DNA from: Viridibacterium sediminicola
GTDB lineage: Bacteria > Pseudomonadota > Gammaproteobacteria > Burkholderiales > Rhodocyclaceae
Assembly: GCF_039631295.1 (NCBI RefSeq)
Contig: NZ_JBDIVE010000014.1
Location: forward strand, 1-64,000
DNA length: 64,000 nucleotides
Reading direction: 5' to 3'
Shown here: piece by piece, positions 8,391 through 16,489 of the stretch
Position numbering within the stretch: position 1 is the stretch's first letter
Layout of the letters: each line of letters opens with the position of its first letter
Position numbers and translations under genes: made by a program
The notes under the pieces: model-generated
What the model saw: only the letters and a program-made list of their open reading frames with translations
The model's database searches: none
Told to the model about the DNA's origin: nothing

Positions 8391-9326
8391 ATGGATGATT
8401 CTGGCTGTTTTAAAGTTGCATGTGTAATTCCAACCTATAATGGCTCCTCCGAATTGCTGAGGCTGTTTGATTCTCTTGATCGTCAAATTGCTGTTTTTGA
8501 TGTGATTGTTATAGACTCCAGCTCGGCAGATGGGTCCGCTGAGCTGGCTCGGGAACGTGCTGACTTGGTTACGGTGATCGCTTCGAGCGAGTTTAATCAC
8601 GGCGGGACCAGGCAGCGCGTGGTGGATGACAATCCGGGCTTCGATGTTTATGTTTTCTTGACGCAGGATGCTTATTTGGATGATCCGTATGCCATTGCGA
8701 ATTTGTTAAAGCATTTTTCTGATTCTGAGGTGGGTGCTGTGTGTGGTCGCCAATTGCCTCATTTGGATGCAACGCCACTTGCAATGCATGCTCGCGTATT
8801 TAATTACCCTCAGTATGACCAGATGAAATCATTTTCAGACGTGTCAACGATGGGGATAAAAGCAGCTTTTATGTCCAATTCGTTCTCTGCTTATAGGCGC
8901 GATGCCTTGATTCAGGTTGGGGGCTTTCCTAAGCATGTTATTTTTGCTGAGGATATGTACGTTGCGGCTAAAATGTTGATGGGAGGGTGGAAGATTGCAT
9001 ATTCAGGTAGCGCACATTGTAGGCACTCTCATAACTATACCGTTGAGGATGAATTTCGGCGCTATTTTGACATGGGGGTTTTTCATGCGCGCGAGAGCTG
9101 GATTCGTTCGAATTTTGGTGGGGCAGGCGGGGAGGGCGTTGCGTATGTCAAGTCCGAGCTCAAATACCTAGGCCTCAGACGTTGTGTGTTATGGCCAGCT
9201 GCGTTATTTCGTAATGCGGTGAAATTATTTGCTTATAAAATTGGCCAGAAGGAAGCGTGTATTCCTAAGTGGATAAAGCGAAAAATCGGGATGTATCGGC
9301 GCTATTGGGATGGGCCGTTTGCGTGA
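8391..9326 (+). CDS. Family 2 glycosyltransferase, rhamnosyltransferase-like
   Basis: The protein starts with the GT-A motif VACVIPTYNGSSELLRLFDSL and continues with DVIVIDSSSADGS. At about residue 75 it has SSEFNHGGTRQ, a segment typical of rhamnosyltransferases of O-antigen loci. FLTQDAYLDD supplies the metal/nucleotide aspartates. The C-terminal half has the acceptor-side pattern FAEDMYVAAKMLMGGWK. Rhamnose transfer is an inference from this resemblance; no dTDP-rhamnose genes lie in the window. The ATG at 8391 follows a GGTGAT seven bases upstream; a GTG at 8370 is an alternative. This is the last gene of the T-rich polysaccharide block. Confidence 0.83.
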   Translation: MDDSGCFKVACVIPTYNGSSELLRLFDSLDRQIAVFDVIVIDSSSADGSAELARERADLVTVIASSEFNHGGTRQRVVDDNPGFDVYVFLTQDAYLDDPYAIANLLKHFSDSEVGAVCGRQLPHLDATPLAMHARVFNYPQYDQMKSFSDVSTMGIKAAFMSNSFSAYRRDALIQVGGFPKHVIFAEDMYVAAKMLMGGWKIAYSGSAHCRHSHNYTVEDEFRRYFDMGVFHARESWIRSNFGGAGGEGVAYVKSELKYLGLRRCVLWPAALFRNAVKLFAYKIGQKEACIPKWIKRKIGMYRRYWDGPFA

Positions 9327-9439
9327 TGGATGCATGATAGAGATATACTTTTGCGTGGTCACAGGCCCCTGATTGTAGGATTGTTCAGCATTTTCTATGG
9401 GGGCAATCCTGAGCTTGATTGTCTGATTTTCTCTTTTTA

Positions 9440-10231
9440 TCAAGGGCAGGGGTACCAGCCTTCACCGGAACTGAGGACGGCGGCGCTTCCATCTGCTGGC
9501 TTGAGCTCCAAGAAATCCTGGCGTTTGCCGGTCACGGTAGCGCGCTGCACGGTCGGTTTGCTCGCATAGCCTTCACGCCCCACTTTGCAGATGAGCGTGC
9601 CTTCTTTAAGTTTCGCGACTGCAGCGACTTGCTCGTAAAAGCGCAGCATCATGGGCGTGGCGGGGTCGATGGGTTTGTTGTCTTCCCAGCGGCCCGCGTA
9701 AACATCGCCGCCAAATCCGTAGTAGCGACCAAAGCCTTCGCGCTTGCCTTCACGATACTGCCCCACGTAGCGGTGCCCCGCCAAGGGGCCCGAGCCCCAG
9801 CGGTATTCGCCCTCGCCATCCCACTGGTTACGCTTGAAGCCGCCACGGTATGTGTCGCCCCAGGGGTAATAAAACTCGCCTTGTCCCTCTAAGGTGTCTT
9901 GATAGTAATCGCCTACGTAGCGAAGCCCCTTGGCTGGGCCATCGCCCCAGACGAACTCGCCACGGCCGTGAAAGTAGTCGGCCGAAAAGTCGCCACGGTA
10001 AACATCACCGTTGGCCCAGCGTTTGACACCGTTGCCGTGTTTTTTACCGGCGTGGAACTGTCCTTCATAACTTGCGATGCCATCGGCTTTGCCTTGCCCT
10101 TCGGCCAGGCCATCCACGCAGCCTCCTGAATAATTGGCTTGTAATTCGGGGTCGATGAGCTTGCAGGGCGCTGCGAGTAGGGCGGTGTGGGTGAGGCTGC
10201 CAAGCAGCAGAGCGAAGACGTACTTCTTCAT
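9440..10231 (-). CDS. Periplasmic MORN-repeat protein
   Basis: After a signal peptide (residues 1-20, ending around LLAAPC) the protein has about six MORN repeats of the form Y-x-G-x(9)-G-x-G (for example YEGQFHAGKKHGNG, YRGDFSADYFHGRG, YRGGFKRNQWDGEG). A C-terminal 70-residue region without repeats carries two cysteines. MORN repeats form an elongated beta-hairpin sheet used for membrane or protein contact; a catalytic role is not visible. Its ATG overlaps the stop of the upstream yjbH-like gene by four bases (ATGA) behind a GGAG, so the two are translationally coupled. It probably works at the envelope with that protein in polysaccharide handling; this is inference. Confidence 0.85.
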   Translation of the reverse strand: MKKYVFALLLGSLTHTALLAAPCKLIDPELQANYSGGCVDGLAEGQGKADGIASYEGQFHAGKKHGNGVKRWANGDVYRGDFSADYFHGRGEFVWGDGPAKGLRYVGDYYQDTLEGQGEFYYPWGDTYRGGFKRNQWDGEGEYRWGSGPLAGHRYVGQYREGKREGFGRYYGFGGDVYAGRWEDNKPIDPATPMMLRFYEQVAAVAKLKEGTLICKVGREGYASKPTVQRATVTGKRQDFLELKPADGSAAVLSSGEGWYPCP

Positions 10232-13074
10232 TTGAAGCTCCATTGCGCTGAGGCGCCCTGGGGCGTGATCGAGACGGAGTTGGGGATCATGCCGCCGTCT
10301 TTCTTGCGCCAGCTCCAGGTCAGCGAGCCCAGTCCATAGCCGATGAGGCTGCCCGCGACGCTGTCGGATAACCAGTGTTGCCGCGAACGCACACGCGAAT
10401 AGCTGCTCAGCGCGGCCACGCCGTACAGCCAGTCCGCATCGTAGGCCTTGGCCAGCGGCGTCAGGCTTGCCCAGGCCAGGGTGGCATGACGCGAAGGGAA
10501 AGAGCCGTAGCTCTTGCCGCTGCGCCCGAGTTCGAAGTTGCGGGCATCATCGGAGTCCGTGGGGCGTGCCCGGCCGGTGAGGTACTTGATGCCGGAAGAC
10601 AGACCGATCGCGGCAATTCCTGCCTCTGCCGAGGCAAGACCGGCCATGGAGCCGCGCTCATCTGTGGCGAAGGCGGCGGCGACACCCCCAGCGAGCAGAC
10701 CAGCGTAGGGAACGGCGTCGCCGATGTGGCCCAGGCTGCGCCAGGCGCGGCCCTGCATGTTTGTCTTCATCCAGTTGGAGACGGGTTTGTCGGCCAGTGA
10801 TGCCAGACCGATCACACCCACGGCGGCCGCCACGTTGCGCATGCTGTTGCCGCTACTCAATTCTCCGGCGAAGGATTTGCTGTCCTTGATCGCGAGGTCC
10901 GACAGCGGACGTTCCAGGGGGCTCAGGCGCGTGCGGCGGGCCGGGTAGTCGTCGTCGTACTCACCAAAATCGGTCAGGCCGTCCTTGCGGAACAGGCTGT
11001 CGATGATCGAGCGACGGAACATTCCGTAAAGATCGTTAGGGGAGTCCACCATCTGGCCGACGTCACGTGTCCAGGGCGCAATGGCAAAGCCGGCTGTTGC
11101 CTGTGTGTCGCGCGTGAACAGCGACTCCAGCGGTATGTTGATGTAGATGCCTTTATCGTGGTAAGGGCTTGAGGGTGAGCCTGGTCTGGTGATGTCATTG
11201 CCATTGGTCCAGGTGTACCAGCCGCCGACTTCGATGCCTGAGTTGTAGCGTTTCCCGATTTCGAAGCGCACCCCTTCATCTCGCGCCAGGAAACGGCCTG
11301 CGCGTGAGGTGAGGGTGAGGGACTCGGTGAGGCGGTAATGCAGGGACAGCAAGGAGGTGAGCGTCGAGTAATTGCGCATCTTGAACCAGCCTTGCGGATC
11401 GCGTTGCCGTACCTCGTCGATCGACCAGTCAAGCGCCCAAGGCGATTGCTCAGGGAAGTAGGCAATCTGCCCGCCGACGCCGTTGTACATCCGCTCGTAA
11501 ATACCGGCCGAGGCGCGCCCGTAGAGGCCTTTGCCAAGCTGTACATACTTGTGCACTAGGAGACGGCTGAGTTGCAAACGGCCGGCCTTGGCATAATCGG
11601 ACACATCGCTGCGAACATGCGGAAGTTCGGAGTTGGATGCGCGGGAGACATCGCTGAGGTTCTCCAGCAGGTCCATTTGCAGACCACCTTCTACAACCCA
11701 ATTGTCCTCGAAGCGCTTGCGTGCGGAGCCCAATAATGAAAGGCTGTATTTCAAGGTGCCGCTTGGGTCGTTGAACATAAAGCCTGTGTAGGGGCGGATG
11801 CTGTAGCCGCTTTGGTAGGGATCTTGATTGCGGACGGCGATTGCCGTCGCTTCTCCTTTGGTTTTGATTATGGATTCGCTGTCGGCTTGCTTTGCGCCAC
11901 GCAAAGCCTCCTCCGCTTCATCATCCTCTATTTTTGAATCGGGTGAAGCCAGCGATACCCGCACGCTTTCAGCCAGCTGGCTGCGCGGGATGATGCCCCA
12001 GAAGTAATCACGCAAAGCGTCCAGATTGACGAACTGATAATCGGCCACCGGCATTTCGGCCAGGGTGTAGGTGATATTGATCTGGCGGGTTTCGACTGGC
12101 GCATGTGCTAGCAGGATGCGCGCCGCACGACCTGCTGCACGGCTCATGTTCGAGATGCGGCGATTGGTCAAGCTGACTTGCAAAAAACCATCGCGATATT
12201 GCAGCTTGATCGAACGAAAATCATCTTTGTAAAGCGCTGAAATGAGTGCGCTGCGAAACTCCGGATTGCTTTCCCATTGCGCTTGAGTCGGGCGCGGCAC
12301 GGGGTCGAGAAAGGGCTTGGGCTCGTCTGACCAAGGATTGAAGCGGCGCGTATTGAAGTTCGCTGTGGTGTAAACGTTCAGACCGACGACATTGTGCTGG
12401 TAGGAGAGTTGGGTGCTGAAGCCACCCCAGTCGTATTCCAGGCCGTACGCAAGCCCCTTTTTGCGCTTGGCTGCGCCGGATTGCTCGGCACTGATGTCTT
12501 TGCTGTAGTTGTTAACATCGCGCTCCACCACCAGTTTGAGCGGGAGCTTTTCTGTGGGTTGCCAGCGCGCGCCGCCAAAATAACCGTCGATCCGGCCACG
12601 GCCACGGCCGACCGTTAGGTCCAGAGGCCCCAGTTGCTTGGACGCCGTCCAATAGGTTGAGTTGTAGAGCTGTGTTCCGTCCGCAACACTGGTGAGATCG
12701 GTTTTGCCCACCGCAAACGCGGGCCACCATGGGCCTTCAGGAATCAGTTTGATCTTTGCGCCGGCTGATTTGTCCTTGTACGCGCCATAGCGCTTATTCT
12801 CTTCTTCAGAGAAGCCGGCAGGTACATAGGCGATGCGGGTGTAGCGAAATGATGGTTCCAGCCAATCCGTAAAAGCAAGATTGAGCCACATCGCGGAATA
12901 GGGCCGGTACCAGGCGTAGCCGCTGGAAAACTCGCCCTCGCTGCCGATGCGTGCATCGGGCATATTGATCAAACCGCTGGCGCCATTGACGGAGGGGGTG
13001 GCGGCAAGCAATTGGGCCGACCCTAATGCAAGCGCAGCACCAAGAAAGATATTCAACGAGGGCTGGCGGGTCAT
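10228..13074 (-). CDS. YjbH-type exopolysaccharide outer-membrane protein fused to a PAP2 phosphatase
   Basis: Residues 1-25 are a signal peptide. Residues about 30-690 match the YjbH/DUF940 family (for example TPSVNGASGLINMPDARIG and GYFGGARWQPTEKLPLKLV), a beta-rich outer-membrane protein of the yjbEFGH exopolysaccharide operon. The last 200 residues form a PAP2 phosphatase with all three motifs: KYLTGRARP (830-838), PSRH (860-863) and SRVRSRQHWLSD (893-904, SRx5Hx3D). YjbH proteins are usually near 700 residues, so the extra length is the fused enzyme. In the periplasm it might dephosphorylate a polyprenyl pyrophosphate carrier or lipid during polymer export. The gene lies after the YjbE-like gene and is coupled to the MORN gene. 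Confidence 0.88.
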   Translation of the reverse strand: MTRQPSLNIFLGAALALGSAQLLAATPSVNGASGLINMPDARIGSEGEFSSGYAWYRPYSAMWLNLAFTDWLEPSFRYTRIAYVPAGFSEEENKRYGAYKDKSAGAKIKLIPEGPWWPAFAVGKTDLTSVADGTQLYNSTYWTASKQLGPLDLTVGRGRGRIDGYFGGARWQPTEKLPLKLVVERDVNNYSKDISAEQSGAAKRKKGLAYGLEYDWGGFSTQLSYQHNVVGLNVYTTANFNTRRFNPWSDEPKPFLDPVPRPTQAQWESNPEFRSALISALYKDDFRSIKLQYRDGFLQVSLTNRRISNMSRAAGRAARILLAHAPVETRQINITYTLAEMPVADYQFVNLDALRDYFWGIIPRSQLAESVRVSLASPDSKIEDDEAEEALRGAKQADSESIIKTKGEATAIAVRNQDPYQSGYSIRPYTGFMFNDPSGTLKYSLSLLGSARKRFEDNWVVEGGLQMDLLENLSDVSRASNSELPHVRSDVSDYAKAGRLQLSRLLVHKYVQLGKGLYGRASAGIYERMYNGVGGQIAYFPEQSPWALDWSIDEVRQRDPQGWFKMRNYSTLTSLLSLHYRLTESLTLTSRAGRFLARDEGVRFEIGKRYNSGIEVGGWYTWTNGNDITRPGSPSSPYHDKGIYINIPLESLFTRDTQATAGFAIAPWTRDVGQMVDSPNDLYGMFRRSIIDSLFRKDGLTDFGEYDDDYPARRTRLSPLERPLSDLAIKDSKSFAGELSSGNSMRNVAAAVGVIGLASLADKPVSNWMKTNMQGRAWRSLGHIGDAVPYAGLLAGGVAAAFATDERGSMAGLASAEAGIAAIGLSSGIKYLTGRARPTDSDDARNFELGRSGKSYGSFPSRHATLAWASLTPLAKAYDADWLYGVAALSSYSRVRSRQHWLSDSVAGSLIGYGLGSLTWSWRKKDGGMIPNSVSITPQGASAQWSFK

Positions 13075-13130
13075 AGTAGATCAAGCATCGTAGGTGGCTG
13101 CAGGCGGGGTCAGGCCGGATTTAAACATGA

Positions 13131-13156
13131 AAAAGCCCGCGCAAGCGCGGGCTTTT
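13131..13156 (-). terminator. Perfect hairpin downstream of the YjbE-like gene
   Basis: AAAAGCCCGCGC and GCGCGGGCTTTT are perfect complements with only two bases between them, so the folded loop takes in some of the inner GC pairs. Read on the - strand, the stem ends in a T-run, as in a Rho-independent terminator. It sits between the YjbE-like gene and the YjbH-PAP2 gene, so it could make the downstream genes less expressed than the small secreted protein. Confidence 0.75.
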
Positions 13157-13174
13157 GTGCCGAAGCGAAGCAGC

Positions 13175-13495
13175 TTAGTGATTGCCGCCGCTGTGGCTCG
13201 TGGTGGTGTTGTTGTCGCTGCTCGAAGCAACCGCAACGGCTGCACCAACAGCAGCAGCAGCAGCAACGCCGGCAGCAGCCGCTGCAGCGCCAGCCGACAG
13301 GCCGGTTGCTGCAGAGATGCTGCCAATGATACCGGTCGAAGCAGTCGTGCCTGCAGCGGCTGCACCACCGGCCGCAGCACCAGCACCAGCGCCAGCACCG
13401 CTACCTGCAGCAGCACCGCCACCTTCAACAGCTTGGCCGAATGCGGAGCTCGCCGCAAACAGGCCTGCAATCAATGCAATAGCAAATTTGTTCAT
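13175..13495 (-). CDS. YjbE-like Gly/Ala-rich secreted protein
   Basis: This 106-residue protein has a clear signal peptide (MNKFAIALIAGLFAASSAFG) followed by low-complexity Gly/Ala sequence and a Ser/Asn/Thr/His tail. That resembles E. coli YjbE, the small first product of the yjbEFGH exopolysaccharide operon. The next gene on the same strand encodes a YjbH-family protein, which supports the assignment. Its role may be structural, in the matrix or envelope; no enzyme motif is present. AGGA lies seven bases before the ATG. The large Ala tract makes similarity searches unreliable, so context carries much of the weight. Confidence 0.7.
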   Translation of the reverse strand: MNKFAIALIAGLFAASSAFGQAVEGGGAAAGSGAGAGAGAAAGGAAAAGTTASTGIIGSISAATGLSAGAAAAAAGVAAAAAVGAAVAVASSSDNNTTTSHSGGNH

Positions 13496-13521
13496 AAAAG
13501 GATCCTTTTGAAAGTCTTTAA

Positions 13522-13560
13522 GTCAATTGGCCAATTGACCTAGGGTAAATGCTAGGTCAA
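13522..13560. promoter_or_regulatory. Nested palindromes upstream of the YjbE-like gene, candidate operator
   Basis: GTCAATTGGCCAATTGAC (13522-13539) is a perfect 18-bp palindrome. Its right half runs straight into a second perfect inverted repeat, TTGACCTAG (13535-13543) and CTAGGTCAA (13552-13560), with an 8-bp spacer. Together they give four TTGAC/GTCAA half-sites. They lie 27-65 bases before the ATG of the - strand gene, where a repressor or activator would act. The regulator is not known. Confidence 0.55.
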
Positions 13561-13789
13561 TCACGCTTGCTTGTAAAGTCTTGAAAATGCATAAGACCTG
13601 ACTTTTAACGGATGCTGTGTGGAAAAATGCAGCACCGCAGCAAATTTACTACATGTGTCGAGTTTTGACTGTCGACATGCCCTTTCATGCAAGAAGCGCG
13701 CCGATAGCCGGGTAAAATATTCCCGGGCGTCGGGTTGTGCTCATGTGGGCGGCACCGTGACGGATGTGTTTGTTTTTGGGGAGTTGTTC

Positions 13790-14287
13790 ATGCCTTCATT
13801 TGATGTGACCAATGAAGTTGATTGGGTCGAGGTGCATAACGCGGTTGATCAGTCGAACAAGGAAGTGACCAATCGCTTTGATTTCAAAGGCTCGGACGCG
13901 CGGATCGAGTTGGTGGGCAAGGATAAGGATCGCTCGCTGGAGTTGTATGCCGACAGCGAATTCCAGCTGGGGCAGGTGTGGGATATCGTGACCACCAAGT
14001 TCGTCAAGCGTAATGTCGATGTGCGCTGCATGGAGCGCAAAGATGTCGAGACGATAGGCGGTCATAAAGTTAAGCAGGCCGTGGTCGTTAAGAATGGTAT
14101 CGATGCCGAGCTGGCAAAGAAGATCGTTCGTCTGATTAAGGACAGCAAGCTGAAGGTGCAGGGCAGCATTCAAGGCGATTCCGTGCGTGTGAGCGGCGCC
14201 AAGCGTGATGTGCTGCAGGAAACCATCGCCATGCTGAAGAAGTCGGTGACCGATTTTCCCTTGCAGTTCGGCAATTTCCGTGAATGA
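13790..14287 (+). CDS. yajQ: YajQ family nucleotide-binding protein
   Basis: The 165-residue product begins [20 protein letters not shown] and contains [14 protein letters not shown], both characteristic of the YajQ/DUF520 family (about 160 residues), which has two ferredoxin-like folds. Family members have been reported to bind nucleotides, including cyclic-di-GMP in Xanthomonas and Pseudomonas, and to affect transcription regulators. Whether that holds here is unknown. The start is set by GGGGAG six bases before the ATG at 13790; the frame is open further upstream but without family similarity. Confidence 0.93.
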   Translation: MPSFDVTNEVDWVEVHNAVDQSNKEVTNRFDFKGSDARIELVGKDKDRSLELYADSEFQLGQVWDIVTTKFVKRNVDVRCMERKDVETIGGHKVKQAVVVKNGIDAELAKKIVRLIKDSKLKVQGSIQGDSVRVSGAKRDVLQETIAMLKKSVTDFPLQFGNFRE

Positions 14288-14325
14288 CGCTCTCGCCCGG
14301 CGTCGCGTTTTGAAGGAGTGTTGCC

Positions 14326-14544
14326 ATGGATGCACTTGGCAGTGTGACGGATAGTGTGGCCCGGGGCTTGAGTACCGAAAAGCTCGATGATGTGCGTGGT
14401 CAGGCGCAGTTGCGTCTGTTGCGCAAATCGATGGATCAGGATGAGCAGAACATCCAGCAGGTGATCCAGTCCTTGCCCGAGCCGGCCAAGCCGGTCAAAC
14501 CGGCAGTGGGCCAGCCCGGCGCCAATGTTGATACCTATGCCTGA
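14326..14544 (+). CDS. Small protein resembling YjfB-type putative motility protein
   Basis: A GAAGGAG sits at a good distance before the ATG of this 72-codon gene. The product has a helical body (KLDDVRGQAQLRLLRKSMD) and a Pro-rich C-terminus ending in GANVDTYA. YjfB-family proteins are of similar size, have a helical centre and end with a G-x-N/I-D-x-x-A tail. The family is only described as putative motility protein. No flagellar genes are nearby. The strong ribosome binding site makes it a real gene even if the family call is uncertain. Confidence 0.6.
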   Translation: MDALGSVTDSVARGLSTEKLDDVRGQAQLRLLRKSMDQDEQNIQQVIQSLPEPAKPVKPAVGQPGANVDTYA

Positions 14545-14565
14545 GGGCGGGCTCGCGCGGCGGCT

Positions 14566-15507
14566 TCAGCGCTCGAAGTAGCTGATCAGCCGCTCCGGCA
14601 GCCAGTCCAGATTGCCGGGGAAGGCGCCGCTGACGAAGCCGACATGCCCGCCTTGTGCGGGCTGTTCGAGGGTGACCAGTGGCGATACCTCATGTTTGTG
14701 CGGCAGATGCTGTGCCGGCAGGAAGGGGTCGTTGCGCGCATTGATCACCAGCGTGGGCAGGGTAATGTCGGCCAGCCTGGGTTTGGCCGAGGCCTGCTTC
14801 CAGTAGGCGTGTACATTGCCGAAGCCGTGCACTGGCGCGGTGTAGGCGTCATCAAAATCAAACAGGGTATCGGCGTGGACGGCGCGTTCGGCATCGAACT
14901 GCCCGGGGAACTGCTGCGCTTTTTGCCGTGCATTGGCGCGCATGCTGCGCAGGAAATGGCGTGTGTAGATCTTGTTGAAGCCGCGCGCCAGGTGGATGCC
15001 CGCGGCGCTCAGGTCCAGCGGCGCAGAAATCGCTGCGGCCTTGGTAATCAGTTTGTAGGCATGCGGCCGACTGCCAAGCCAGCACAGCAAGGCATTGCCG
15101 CCCAGCGATACGCCGGCGGCGTAGATCGGCACGCCGGGATATTGCAGTGCCAGGCGCTGCAGGATCCAGTCGATCTCGTCTGCGTCGCCCGAGTGATAGG
15201 CGCGCAGCAAGCGATTGGGCTCGCCGGAGCAGCCGCGAAAATGCACCACCACGCCGTTCCAGGCTTTGGTGGCGAGCTTGCGCAGTAGGGCGCGGGCGTA
15301 GTGGCTGCGGCTCGAACCTTCAAGACCGTGGAACAGCACGACCAGGGGCGCCTGGTCTTGGTGTGGCAGAAAATCCAGATCGATGAAATCGCCGTCGGGT
15401 GTTTCCCAGCGGCGACGCTTGAGTTTGGGCAGGCTGCCCTTGATGAGCAGCGGCCAGATGGTCTGCAGGTGGCCGTTAAGCAGCCAGGCGGGAGATTCGT
15501 AGGACAT
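14566..15507 (-). CDS. YheT-family alpha/beta hydrolase
   Basis: The protein begins with the YheT-specific sequence ESPAWLLNGHLQTIWPLL. It contains LFHGLEGSSRSHYARALL (oxyanion-hole region), AAGVSLGGNALLCWLG (nucleophile elbow G-x-S-x-G with Ser) and a late ARNDPFLP segment with the acid residue. The His of the triad is likely in QGGHVGF. At 313 residues it has the usual length of the UPF0017/AB-hydrolase 4 family. Substrates are not established; related proteins act on esters. It faces the small gene at 14326, and the two stops are 22 bases apart. Confidence 0.9.
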   Translation of the reverse strand: MSYESPAWLLNGHLQTIWPLLIKGSLPKLKRRRWETPDGDFIDLDFLPHQDQAPLVVLFHGLEGSSRSHYARALLRKLATKAWNGVVVHFRGCSGEPNRLLRAYHSGDADEIDWILQRLALQYPGVPIYAAGVSLGGNALLCWLGSRPHAYKLITKAAAISAPLDLSAAGIHLARGFNKIYTRHFLRSMRANARQKAQQFPGQFDAERAVHADTLFDFDDAYTAPVHGFGNVHAYWKQASAKPRLADITLPTLVINARNDPFLPAQHLPHKHEVSPLVTLEQPAQGGHVGFVSGAFPGNLDWLPERLISYFER

Positions 15508-15587
15508 GCCGTGATCCGGATGATGTTGCAGTGCAGAGCATAAAGCCTGCGGCGTGTCTTGGCTGTGTCCTGAAGGGCGCGGCGGCC

Positions 15588-16019
15588 TCAGTGCACCACG
15601 CGGGGAGTCTCTTGCAGCAGCAGGCCTTCGGTGTCCGGCGCCGGCGAGGTGTGGTGCAGGATGATCTGCCAGCCCTGCGCACCGCGCGAGTACACATTGG
15701 TGGCGATCATCGGCGGCGCCATGGTGTCTTCGCCTTCGATGCTGACGTGTTCGAGCACGCAGTGCACGGCCAGCAGCATGGCCTGGGTTTTGACCGGATG
15801 GCTGATGTGCACGCGGATTTTGACGCTTGCAGAGAAGAGCTGACGCCAGGCTTCGCGGATGGCGGCCAGACCGGTGAAGCGCGAGCCGCCGGGCTGGATG
15901 CAGACGACTTCTTCGTCTTCGGACCAGACGCTCATCATGGCTTCGAGATCGCCGCGGGCGAGTGCTTCGTAGAACGCCTGCTCGGCTTCGTCGGGCGAGG
16001 TGTAGATCGGTTTGCTCAT
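15588..16019 (-). CDS. SnoaL/NTF2-like fold protein (DUF4440-type)
   Basis: This 143-residue protein has the cone-shaped NTF2-like pattern: a first helix pair (SPDEAEQAFYEALARGDLEAMMSVWSEDE), then FTGLAAIREAWRQLF, then alternating strands that end in GWQIILHHTSPAP. Similar stand-alone SnoaL-like proteins are often of unknown ligand or act as small isomerases/hydrolases. No catalytic residue can be fixed. Its ATG overlaps the stop of the thioesterase gene by four bases, so it belongs to the waaF - thioesterase - SnoaL transcription unit. Confidence 0.75.
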   Translation of the reverse strand: MSKPIYTSPDEAEQAFYEALARGDLEAMMSVWSEDEEVVCIQPGGSRFTGLAAIREAWRQLFSASVKIRVHISHPVKTQAMLLAVHCVLEHVSIEGEDTMAPPMIATNVYSRGAQGWQIILHHTSPAPDTEGLLLQETPRVVH

Positions 16020-16489
16020 GTCGGGGTGGATGCTACACCAAGCGCTACGAACACGCCGGAAAAGCTCGCGGCTTCTTGATCTGCATAATGCACAAGCGCT
16101 TCAAGGCTGAGCCGGGCACGGCCGCGCGCGTGCAGGGTGTCGAGAAATATCTGCCAGCTTTCGGCGTCGGGCCGCGTGGCGGTGGCGATGAATTCCCCCT
16201 CGATCGGCTTGAGGTATTCCACGCTGTTGCGACGCACCACTAGTGTTGGTAGCGGCGAAATGTCGTGCACGCCGACACGCAGCAGGGACCAGGCCGACAG
16301 CGTGGCCAGGGTCGAGATGCTGCCGCCGAAGGCGGTGCCGCGATGATTGATATTCGGCGCGAGCGGCGCCCACAGGCTCACGCTGTTGTCGGTCAGCGCA
16401 TGCACCTTGACGCCCATGGCCTGCGAGATCGGGATATGCGCGTAAAGGTAGTCTTGCAGGAAGTCGGGATTCATTGTGCTCAAGCTCAC
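16016..16489 (-). CDS. Hotdog-fold thioesterase (YiiD C-terminal domain family)
   Basis: The 157-residue product matches the thioesterase domain found at the C-terminus of YiiD: IPISQAMGVKVHALTDNSVS, then NINHRGTAFGGSISTLATLS, where the hotdog helix begins. The NxxxTxFGGS segment is the substrate/catalytic loop of this group. It likely hydrolyses acyl-CoA or acyl-ACP thioesters; the chain is unknown. The GTG start at 16489 overlaps the waaF stop by four bases (GTGA), which implies coupling. An ATG at 16474 is an alternative start. Its stop overlaps the SnoaL-like gene. Confidence 0.83.
   Translation of the reverse strand: MSLSTMNPDFLQDYLYAHIPISQAMGVKVHALTDNSVSLWAPLAPNINHRGTAFGGSISTLATLSAWSLLRVGVHDISPLPTLVVRRNSVEYLKPIEGEFIATATRPDAESWQIFLDTLHARGRARLSLEALVHYADQEAASFSGVFVALGVASTPT

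Noticed and set aside
9330..9569. Short + strand frame after the last glycosyltransferase
   Set aside because: It runs into the antisense of the MORN gene and has no recognised sequence; its first 35 codons could be a fragment, but nothing supports it.
13094..13543. Ala/Ser-rich + strand frames opposite the YjbE-like gene
   Set aside because: Products of the Gly/Ala codon repeats in other frames; the - strand frame has a signal peptide, ribosome site and terminator.
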